In this document: positions 1-4,938 of the stretch, piece by piece
How positions within the stretch are numbered: the first letter of the stretch is position 1
Layout: every line of letters begins with the position of its first letter
From: an uncultured Bacillus sp.
GTDB taxonomy: Bacteria > Bacillota > Bacilli > Bacillales > DSM-1321
Length of the DNA stretch: 8,301 nucleotides
NCBI GenBank assembly: GCA_934215995.1
Contig: CAKQBC010000093.1
Span: forward strand, 1-8,301
Reading direction: 5' to 3'
The notes under the pieces: model-generated
Seen by the model: only the letters and a program-made list of their open reading frames with translations
Database searches by the model: none
What the model was told of the DNA's origin: nothing
Translations under genes and position numbers: made by a program

Positions 1-44
1 CCTCCAGCAAGTAACATTGCCACACATTTTTTCTTACGATACAT
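1..44 (-). CDS. glgC: Glucose-1-phosphate adenylyltransferase, N-terminal 14 codons only (partial, runs off the window)
   Basis: The reading frame begins with ATG at 44-42 and translates to MYRKKKCVAMLLAG before leaving the window. The KKxCVAMLLAGG stretch is the start of the nucleotide-binding loop of bacterial ADP-glucose pyrophosphorylases; Bacillus GlgC starts almost identically. The enzyme makes ADP-glucose from glucose-1-phosphate and ATP, the committed step of glycogen synthesis, in the cytoplasm. A strong ribosome-binding site GAGGGGGC (58-51) lies 6 nt before the ATG, and nearly the same sequence precedes glgB. The ATG is 25 nt after the glgB stop with no terminator between, so the two are cotranscribed as in the Bacillus glgBCDAP operon. 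The rest of the operon cannot be seen. Confidence 0.88.
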   Translation of the reverse strand, partial: MYRKKKCVAMLLAG

Positions 45-69
45 AGTATTGCCCCCTCTTTCTATCTAT

Positions 70-1986
70 TTAAATGGTAATCTTCTTTTCATTATTCACC
101 TGTTGGAAAACAAGTGTCGCAAGCGGCGGTACTGTTACTGAAATAAATTGGTCGTACCCATGCATATGCCCGTCTTCCGATTTGGCAAGCTTTCTGTTCC
201 GGAATCCTGATCCACCGTACTTCTTAAGGTCGGTCGTGAAAATTTCCTTATAGGAGCCTTTATGCGGAACACCCAGGTAATAGTCCTCCCACTCCGCTTT
301 CGAGAAATTCACAATGACAATCAGTTCATTGCCGTCACGGTCTAGCCTTCTGAAGGAGATTACATTTCTTGTATGGTCATTATGGCAAATCCATTGGAAC
401 CCTTCCCAGTTACAGTCAAGCTCCCACAATGGTTTGTGGGCCAAATAAAAATGATTGGCTTCTTTGAACAAGGTCTGAAGCTTTTTATGCGAGTCATATT
501 TAAGCAGGAACCACTCAATCTGTTTATTATAGTTCCATTCCGTAAACTGGCCGATTTCCGAACCCATGAACATCAATTTTTTGCCTGGATGGCAAAGCAT
601 ATACATAAGGAAGCTTCTGGCCCCTGCAAACTTTTCCTCATAATCTCCCGGCATCTTATCGAGAAGAGACTTTTTTCCATGAACGACTTCGTCATGTGAA
701 ATCGGGAGAATGAAGTTTTCATCACAGGCGTACATGATCGGAAAAGTCAGTTTGTCGTGGTTATGCTGCCTGCCAATCGGGTCGATTGAAATGTATGACA
801 ATACATCATTCATCCAGCCCATGTTCCATTTGAAATTGAATCCGAGTCCATTGTGGGCAGGGGGCAATGTTACACCCGGCCATGCGGTTGATTCTTCAGC
901 GATCATCAGGTTTTCCGGATATTCCGAAAGAACCACATGATTTAACGTGCGAAGGAAGTCTACCGCTTCGAGATTCTTGTTTTCCCCATGCTCATTGGCG
1001 CGCCACTCCCCATGGTTCCTTCCATAATCCAAATAAACCATCGAGGAAACAGCATCGACGCGTATCCCGTCAATATGATATTTTTTCATCCAGAAAAGCG
1101 CATTCGAGATCAGGAATGACCGGACTTCATTTTTGCCGAAATCAAAAACCCTCGTTCCCCATTCTTTATGCTCCTGTTTCAAGATGTCTTCATATTCGTA
1201 TAATGGCTGGCCATCAAACTCATATAGTCCGTGGGCATCTTTCGGAAAATGGGCTGGTACCCAGTCCATAATCACACCTATTCCGTGTTCATGCGCCAGG
1301 TTGACCATATACATGAAGTCCTCCGGCTTGCCATACCTGGATGTGACGCTGTAGTAACCGCACGGTTGGTATCCCCAAGAACCGTCATACGGATACTCAG
1401 CAAGCGGAAGCAGTTCGATATGGGTATATCCCATTCTTTTTACATACGGAACCAATTGGTCGGCCAGATGGCGGTAATTCATGTACTGCCCATCCTCGGT
1501 TTTTTTCCAGGAACCTAAGTGGACCTCGTAGATATTCATCGGACTTTCATACACATTCTTTGTTTTTTTATATGTTTGCCAGTCACTGTCAGTCCAAGTG
1601 AACTTTCCGGTTAAATCATATGTATAAGAGGCTGTATTTTCCTTTGTTTCGCTATGGATAGCATATGGGTCTGATTTCAGAATGATTCGGCCATCCTGTG
1701 ACAAAATTGCGTATTTATATAAAGAGCTCTCCGGGAGCCCTTCAATAAACAGTTCCCATATTCCCCCATCTGCTTCCTTTTCCATCGGATCGGCCAGATG
1801 GTCCCAGCCATTGAAGTCGCCAACCACAGAAACAGAAGCGGCGTGCGGGGCCCAAACCCTGAAAATGAACCCTTCCTTCCCGTCTCTAAGGCCGTAATGG
1901 GAACCGAAATATTCGTAAGCCTCATAATTTTTTCCCTGGTGGAACAAATGCTTAGCCAACGATAAATCACTCTTATATTGCTGCAT
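70..1986 (-). CDS. glgB: 1,4-alpha-glucan branching enzyme (glycogen branching enzyme, GH13)
   Basis: A 638-aa cytoplasmic enzyme that cuts alpha-1,4 glucan chains and reattaches them by alpha-1,6 links to create glycogen branches. An N-terminal CBM48-type beta-sandwich occupies roughly residues 20-125 (FRVWAPHAASVSVVGDFNGW at 42-61). It is followed by the GH13 barrel: DWVPAHF at 241-247 (region I), GIRVDAV at 307-313 with the presumed nucleophile D311 (region II), IAEES at 362-366 with presumed acid/base E364 (region III), and SHDEVVHGKKS at 430-440 with D432 (region IV). The C-terminal beta domain starts near residue 530. Length is normal for Firmicute GlgB and no active-site residue is missing. 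The ATG has an AGAGGGGGC site 7 nt upstream (2002-1994). It is the first visible gene of a glg operon with glgC directly downstream. I could not assign a convincing promoter; in B. subtilis this operon is expressed during sporulation under sigma-E. Confidence 0.97.
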   Translation of the reverse strand: MQQYKSDLSLAKHLFHQGKNYEAYEYFGSHYGLRDGKEGFIFRVWAPHAASVSVVGDFNGWDHLADPMEKEADGGIWELFIEGLPESSLYKYAILSQDGRIILKSDPYAIHSETKENTASYTYDLTGKFTWTDSDWQTYKKTKNVYESPMNIYEVHLGSWKKTEDGQYMNYRHLADQLVPYVKRMGYTHIELLPLAEYPYDGSWGYQPCGYYSVTSRYGKPEDFMYMVNLAHEHGIGVIMDWVPAHFPKDAHGLYEFDGQPLYEYEDILKQEHKEWGTRVFDFGKNEVRSFLISNALFWMKKYHIDGIRVDAVSSMVYLDYGRNHGEWRANEHGENKNLEAVDFLRTLNHVVLSEYPENLMIAEESTAWPGVTLPPAHNGLGFNFKWNMGWMNDVLSYISIDPIGRQHNHDKLTFPIMYACDENFILPISHDEVVHGKKSLLDKMPGDYEEKFAGARSFLMYMLCHPGKKLMFMGSEIGQFTEWNYNKQIEWFLLKYDSHKKLQTLFKEANHFYLAHKPLWELDCNWEGFQWICHNDHTRNVISFRRLDRDGNELIVIVNFSKAEWEDYYLGVPHKGSYKEIFTTDLKKYGGSGFRNRKLAKSEDGHMHGYDQFISVTVPPLATLVFQQVNNEKKITI

Positions 1987-2074
1987 TCAATCAGCCCCCT
2001 CTATTGTAAGTATTGCTTTCTAAAGCCCACTCCCTTTAATGGAAAGATAGCGGCACGGTTTTGACTGGCATGAA

Positions 2075-2110
2075 AGATATCGAGTTGTCAGTAACATCAA
2101 TTCGATATCT
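2075..2110. repeat. 13-bp inverted repeat upstream of glgB
   Basis: The arms are 2075-2087 (AGATATCGAGTTG) and 2098-2110 (CAATTCGATATCT). They are complementary at 12 of 13 positions, the exception being a G/T pair, with a 10-nt spacer. The element lies about 90-125 bp upstream of the glgB start. No T-run follows on either strand, so it is not a standard terminator. It could be an operator for a dimeric regulator or a leader hairpin in the glgB transcript; which of these is not decided by the sequence. Confidence 0.6.
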
Positions 2111-2560
2111 CCGGCCCAGCTGAATCAAGGAAATAAGAATGAAAATGGTCCCTGAAAATGCTGAAGCATTGTTGAACATCTTTCATATTCAGTCTGTATA
2201 ACGCCATGATGGCAAGAGTGTTCAAGAAAAACGGAAATGTCTGTGTGAAAAACTTGTGGTTTAGTAACTATTAAGAAACGAGTCTGTAGTGAGGACATAA
2301 GTTCAACTTATGAAAGTTCCCTTATGTTTATGCGAGGTGCACTGGAAGTGATTCACTGCCTCTAAGCTGTGTGAGCATTGCTTATGCATGGCGTTTTATC
2401 GCCTGATTGCCATACTCTTTGCCGGTTGGAGCGATGTGCATTTGTGTTTTGCCTAATCATGAAGAGTCCTGCATGAGATGCTTGAAGGTCTAACCCTTAC
2501 GAATGGACTGGTGCATCCAGGCGTATACGGGATGCCGGCACTTCGGATTTTAAAGCATTA

Positions 2561-2571
2561 ACAAACCTTTC
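2561..2571 (+). repeat. Direct repeat copy 1 (ACAAACCTTTC)
   Basis: An 11-bp sequence that recurs exactly at 2646-2656. A related inverted copy is seen near 2776-2790 (GAAAGGTCTGTT on the plus strand). The two direct copies flank the AT-rich stem at 2579-2624. Function unknown. Confidence 0.4.
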
Positions 2572-2578
2572 ACCTGTA

Positions 2579-2624
2579 AAAAAACTCTTTTGTTTGCTCT
2601 AATAGTTCATCGACAGAGTTTTTT
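2579..2624. repeat. AT-rich inverted repeat, possible weak bidirectional terminator
   Basis: Arms AAAAAACTCT (2579-2588) and AGAGTTTTTT (2615-2624) are perfectly complementary over 10 bp with a 26-nt loop. Each strand ends in a T-run, as a bidirectional terminator would, but the stem is almost all A/T and the loop is long, so termination strength is doubtful. On the plus strand it would end a transcript from the 2200-2570 stretch; on the minus strand, one coming from the 2700-3000 side. Confidence 0.3.
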
Positions 2625-2645
2625 GCCCTAGCAGACTTACACAAA

Positions 2646-2656
2646 ACAAACCTTTC
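2646..2656 (+). repeat. Direct repeat copy 2 (ACAAACCTTTC)
   Basis: Exact second copy of the 11-mer at 2561-2571, offset by 85 bp. Together the copies bracket the stem at 2579-2624. May be chance in an AT-rich tract. Confidence 0.4.
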
Positions 2657-2739
2657 GATTAAAATTACTTTCACTCTATTTTCATTTTTTACTATAGAGA
2701 CAGATTACAATTAAATAGTGAAATAAATTTAAACTTTTT

Positions 2740-2767
2740 TTGACAATGAGAAAATTATGTTTTTAAT
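2740..2767 (+). promoter_or_regulatory. Candidate sigma-A promoter on the plus strand, no gene downstream
   Basis: A perfect -35 hexamer TTGACA (2740-2745), a 16-bp spacer and TTTAAT (2762-2767, five of six matches to TATAAT) make a good sigma-A promoter inside an AT-rich block. It points away from glgB and towards queT, which is on the opposite strand. The only downstream reading frame I see is MKGLFLGTS (ATG near 2779) without a ribosome-binding site. If active it would make a small RNA. AT-rich DNA produces such matches by chance, so this is a candidate only. Confidence 0.35.
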
Positions 2768-2966
2768 CTTATCAAACAATGAAAGGTCTGTTCCTAGGCA
2801 CCTCTTAAGAAGCAAATACAGGCATGCAATCATGAGGTTTTAAGGCTTGCGGTACGTCACTCAAGAACTTATGTTACGTTTTGTGACATTGTTCTGAATA
2901 TTTAAATAATACACCATTTTGCATTCTTTGAAACAAATTTTTCTCATAATGGGTAAAATTATTTAT

Positions 2967-2995
2967 GTATTACGTGAAGAAAACACGTATTACGT
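2967..2995. repeat. GTATTACGT direct repeat with overlapping TACGTG/CACGTA inverted repeat
   Basis: GTATTACGT occurs at 2967-2975 and again at 2987-2995, exactly 20 bp (about two helical turns) apart. Overlapping this, TACGTG (2971-2976) and CACGTA (2984-2989) form an inverted repeat around a 7-nt spacer. The helical phasing fits a protein-binding site. I cannot name a regulator. Confidence 0.4.
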
Positions 2996-3085
2996 ATTTG
3001 ACATACCTCAATAAGCAACGGCAATGGGACGGTTAGTTGCTAAATGATGTTCACCGGCGCTTTAAGGGTAACAACACTGGCATAA

Positions 3086-3124
3086 AAAAGAAGCAGTCCC
3101 GATTGAACAGGAACTGCTTCTTTT
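3086..3124 (-). terminator. Rho-independent terminator of queT
   Basis: Perfect 12-bp inverted repeat AAAAGAAGCAGT (3086-3097) and ACTGCTTCTTTT (3113-3124), with two further C-G pairs after one mismatch and a short loop. On the minus strand the GC-containing stem ends in CTTCTTTTTTATG, giving the U-run. It begins 2-3 nt after the queT stop codon (3129-3127). Confidence 0.9.
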
Positions 3125-3126
3125 CT

Positions 3127-3636
3127 TCATTTTGTGAAATCAATTGTCTTATTCATATAAAAAATGACAATGCCACCGATTGTCATAGATAACAACTCTC
3201 CGATCCCCACTGTCAAATAAGTCGGCCAAAAAGGCAAACCGTTCAAGATTGCGAGTTGCCCTGCCACTGTAAACATGGATAATGCAAAGATAAGCGCTGT
3301 GACCGCAAACTTGCCTATTACACTTGATATCCTTTTTGCCAATGAACGGCATAGAATCAATACGAGAAATGTTGCAATTCCGCCGATCGGTACATCAAGT
3401 ATCCAAGTCGGGGACATGAAGTTGGCCAGCACGACACCAAGGGTGACTGCGACGACATACCGTTTGTTGAATAAAGCCAAGAAGTTGAACATTTCAGACA
3501 ATCTCAATTGTACCGGGCCAAAGCTGATCACAGAAAGCATTACTGTAACAGCAACATACAGGCCGGCCACCAATGCGATCTTCGTTAGCTCCGTTACTGA
3601 TGTTCGCGACGGATCTTTTAAAAGGGTTGTGTTCAA
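3127..3636 (-). CDS. queT: QueT-family ECF transporter S component (queuosine precursor uptake)
   Basis: A 169-aa hydrophobic protein matching the QueT family (COG4708). These are membrane substrate-binding components that, with a shared energizing module (EcfA, EcfA', EcfT), import precursors of the tRNA base queuosine such as preQ0/preQ1. Visible features are PVQLRLSEMFN at 41-51, the polar loop SPTWILDVPIGG at 75-86, and five to six membrane segments (about 19-39, 50-72, 83-98, 110-131, 136-160). The start is TTG at 3636-3634: SD AAAGGAGA ends about 8 nt before it and no in-frame ATG or GTG exists between. The gene is monocistronic, with its own promoter at 3761-3769, a structured leader that buries the SD, and a terminator just past the stop. 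The leader and the family assignment support each other. No ECF module is in the window; it is usually encoded elsewhere and shared. Confidence 0.88.
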   Translation of the reverse strand: MNTTLLKDPSRTSVTELTKIALVAGLYVAVTVMLSVISFGPVQLRLSEMFNFLALFNKRYVVAVTLGVVLANFMSPTWILDVPIGGIATFLVLILCRSLAKRISSVIGKFAVTALIFALSMFTVAGQLAILNGLPFWPTYLTVGIGELLSMTIGGIVIFYMNKTIDFTK

Positions 3637-3645
3637 ATCATCATT

Positions 3646-3733
3646 CTCCTTTGTAAAATAGCTGACATGCTATTTTAGTAATAACTGCTGCCAAAGGAAG
3701 ATCACGCGTATGCGTCATCGAAAGTGCAGCAGT
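3646..3733 (-). ncRNA. preQ1-II-like riboswitch in the queT leader (translational, SD-sequestering pseudoknot)
   Basis: Hand-folding of the minus strand gives P2, an 8-bp stem ACUGCUGC (3733-3726) with GCAGCAGU (3691-3684). The loop end UCCUUUG (3698-3692) pairs over 7 bp (plus one G-U) with CAAAGGA (3653-3647), which is the queT Shine-Dalgarno. This is an H-type pseudoknot whose two stems abut with no gap (3692/3691). Between P2 and the SD lie UAUUAC (3683-3678) and a 9-bp hairpin, stem 3677-3669 with 3662-3654, loop AUGUCA. The order (P2, loop-SD pairing, UAUUAC joiner, embedded P4 hairpin, AAAGGAGAA) matches the preQ1-II class as I remember it from Streptococcus/Lactobacillus queT leaders. 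An unusual extra hairpin (3719-3700) sits inside loop 1. Ligand binding is predicted to hide the SD and lower queT translation. Class III is the main alternative. Confidence 0.72.
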
Positions 3734-3760
3734 GCAGCCAGAATTTTGACTGCGTTGTCC

Positions 3761-3769
3761 ATTATAGCA
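3761..3769 (-). promoter_or_regulatory. Extended -10 promoter of queT
   Basis: Minus-strand TGCTATAAT (3769-3761) is a perfect TATAAT preceded by the TGn extension. The -35 position 17 bp upstream (TGCCCA, 3789-3784) is weak, as is common for extended -10 promoters. Transcription would start near 3754, giving a leader of about 118 nt that contains the whole riboswitch fold. It lies just downstream of the SDR stop; I see no terminator between, so read-through from the SDR is possible. Confidence 0.7.
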
Positions 3770-3792
3770 CAATATTCCATTTATGGGCATTT

Positions 3793-4548
3793 TTATTTCG
3801 CGAGCCAGCCTCCATCAATCGGCACAACCGAACCATGGATATAATCAGCAGCACGGCTGGCAAGATAGAGAGTAAGATTCGCCACTTCCGCCGGCTGCGC
3901 CCACCGGCCTGCAGGCGTCTCTCCCGCCACCCAGGCAGCCATCTCGCCATCCCCTTCAAAATCCGCCTTGTTCATCGGCGTTTGTATCGCTCCCGGAGCA
4001 ATCGCATTGGCCCGGATTCCTTCCCGGCAATAATCATAGTCCAATTGCTTCGTATATCCGATGACCGCATGTTTGGATGCTGTGTACGCCGCGCCGCCGC
4101 CGCCGGCAACCAAACCGGCAATTGAACCCATATTAACGATTATGCCTGCTTTTTGTTTCAGCATGTAGGGAAGGATTGCATTCGTCACTAAATAAATGCC
4201 TTTCACATTCGTATCCATGATGCGGTCCCATAACATCTCATCCGTTTCGAGCGTTTGGGAATATCCGTCGAGGATGCCTGCTGTATTGAGCAGGATATCG
4301 ATATGCCCAAAGCGGTCCATCGTTTCGGCAACCGCTTCTTTAATATGCTCTGTAAAGCAAACGCTTCCTGTTTTATATGCAAACCGTCCCCCATATTCCT
4401 TTTGGAATCCAACTAATCCTGTTTCATCCAAATCAAACGCGAACACATTGGCTCCGTTCTTAAGGAAAGCAGCCGCTTGCGCATGGCCGATCCCTGATGA
4501 GGCACCCGTAATGAACACCGTTTGCCCTTCATACTCTTCGAATTTCAT
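3793..4548 (-). CDS. Short-chain dehydrogenase/reductase (classical SDR, FabG-like, probably NAD(H)-dependent)
   Basis: A 251-aa Rossmann-fold oxidoreductase of normal classical-SDR length. Visible motifs: TGASSGIG at 14-21 (cofactor loop), D39 at the end of beta-2 (FAFDLD), which usually marks NAD(H) preference, NTAG at 88-91, N114, S142, Y155 and K159 (Asn-Ser-Tyr-Lys tetrad complete), PG at 185-186, and the C-terminal IDGGW. The exact substrate cannot be told from sequence; pipelines often call such proteins 3-oxoacyl-ACP reductase or glucose/diacetyl-type dehydrogenases. The ATG has a perfect GGAGG site 5 nt upstream. It follows the Tad2-family gene by 27 nt without terminator, so both are expressed from the promoter at 4847-4875. 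GC-rich codons are slightly more frequent here than in neighbours, which is not conclusive. Confidence 0.93.
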   Translation of the reverse strand: MKFEEYEGQTVFITGASSGIGHAQAAAFLKNGANVFAFDLDETGLVGFQKEYGGRFAYKTGSVCFTEHIKEAVAETMDRFGHIDILLNTAGILDGYSQTLETDEMLWDRIMDTNVKGIYLVTNAILPYMLKQKAGIIVNMGSIAGLVAGGGGAAYTASKHAVIGYTKQLDYDYCREGIRANAIAPGAIQTPMNKADFEGDGEMAAWVAGETPAGRWAQPAEVANLTLYLASRAADYIHGSVVPIDGGWLAK

Positions 4549-4575
4549 AGTATCCTCCGTATGGCTCTTTCTTGA

Positions 4576-4797
4576 TCAATCAACGATATCCCAATCATCC
4601 GCCAACAAGTCACAAACAGTGGGCGTAAACATTGTATAGCCCTCTCCCTCTACATTGATCAAGAAATAGGGATTCAGTTTATTTCCATTGTATTCACTTT
4701 CACCGACAAGCCTGACATACAGCTCAGCTCCAGGCCAGCCCTTACGTATCACCTTCGACCCTTTTTTCAAATGAGGCAATATTTCTTCAAATGTCAT
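4576..4797 (-). CDS. Tad2/DUF2829-family small protein (Thoeris anti-defense 2-like)
   Basis: A 73-aa soluble acidic protein. The pattern MTFEEILPHLKKGSKVIRKG (1-20) followed by WPG, then PYFLI (43-47) and TPTVCDLLADDWDIV (58-72), is that of DUF2829, the family of the phage protein Tad2. Tad2 forms oligomers that bind and sequester the gcADPR signal made by Thoeris ThsB, and related members bind other cyclic nucleotides. It is shorter than phage Tad2 (about 90 aa), mainly in the middle loop. I chose ATG 4797: GGTGGG lies 7 nt upstream; an in-frame GTG at 4809 would start inside that site. It is the first gene of an operon with the SDR 27 nt downstream. No phage genes surround it. Whether it binds a nucleotide signal is inference from the family only; ligand pocket residues were not checked. 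Confidence 0.8.
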   Translation of the reverse strand: MTFEEILPHLKKGSKVIRKGWPGAELYVRLVGESEYNGNKLNPYFLINVEGEGYTMFTPTVCDLLADDWDIVD

Positions 4798-4846
4798 TTT
4801 GGAACCCACCCCCCTTTTTTTGGAATATACAGTTTCTTACCGCAAA

Positions 4847-4875
4847 AGTATACTGATTTTTCCAGCTGATGGCAA
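4847..4875 (-). promoter_or_regulatory. Sigma-A promoter of the Tad2-like/SDR operon
   Basis: On the minus strand TTGCCA (4875-4870), a 17-bp spacer and TATACT (4852-4847) match the sigma-A consensus at five of six positions in each hexamer. Predicted start is near 4840, leaving a leader of about 43 nt before ATG 4797. It lies right behind the alsT terminator, so the two-gene operon is independent of alsT. Confidence 0.8.
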
Positions 4876-4895
4876 TCATAACGTAAAAAATAGGA

Positions 4896-4929
4896 AAAAG
4901 GCTTCCCCAGAGTTCCGGGAAAGCCTTTT
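4896..4929 (-). terminator. Rho-independent terminator of alsT
   Basis: Inverted repeat AAAAGGCTT (4896-4904) and AAGCCTTTT (4921-4929), extended by CCC/GGG across a one-base bulge. On the minus strand the stem ends in CCTTTTTCC followed by ATTTTTTACG. It starts 10 nt after the alsT stop codon. The plus strand also has a short T-run, so it may be bidirectional. Confidence 0.88.
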
Positions 4930-4938
4930 ACATATCTA

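Larger units (their letters stand above)
1987..3085. other. 1.1-kb intergenic region without a supported protein gene
   Basis: Between the queT terminator and glgB I see no reading frame with a credible ribosome-binding site and recognisable protein on either strand. The first part next to glgB (about 1990-2570) has ordinary base composition with several short hairpins, for example CATAAG/CTTATG at 2295-2311 and GCATCC/GGATGC around 2513-2535. From about 2575 to 3000 the DNA becomes strongly AT-rich, with direct and inverted repeats and a plus-strand promoter-like sequence. No tRNA, rRNA, CRISPR repeat, or known riboswitch consensus (TPP, SAM, lysine, purine, cobalamin, M-box, T-box) was recognised by eye. 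It could carry the glgB promoter and leader, an unrecognised small RNA, or decayed genes. Confidence 0.7.

Noticed and set aside
373..1518. Several plus-strand ORFs of 70-134 codons inside glgB
   Set aside because: Antisense shadows of a well-conserved gene with no own ribosome-binding sites or family motifs.
2020..2097. 25-codon minus-strand ORF (ATG 2097) upstream of glgB as a possible leader peptide
   Set aside because: GGAG is 11 nt from the ATG, the peptide has no attenuation-like codon run, and the start lies in the loop of the inverted repeat. Probably chance.
2205..2273. 22-codon plus-strand ORF starting ATGATGGCAAGAGTG
   Set aside because: No ribosome-binding site and no recognisable protein similarity.
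2280..2570. Resemblance of GTGAGG and GAGGTGC stretches to M-box or lysine riboswitch starts
   Set aside because: The conserved cores of those riboswitches that should follow are absent, and no suitable gene lies downstream on that strand.
3635..3644. Mini-ORF ATG ATG ATT TGA just before the queT start
   Set aside because: It begins one nucleotide after the AGGAG, too close for initiation; TTG 3636 has normal spacing and the right frame.
3275..4639. Plus-strand ORFs opposite queT and the SDR (128, 133 and 147 codons)
   Set aside because: Antisense shadows; Ser/Arg/Pro-rich translations with no recognisable domain.
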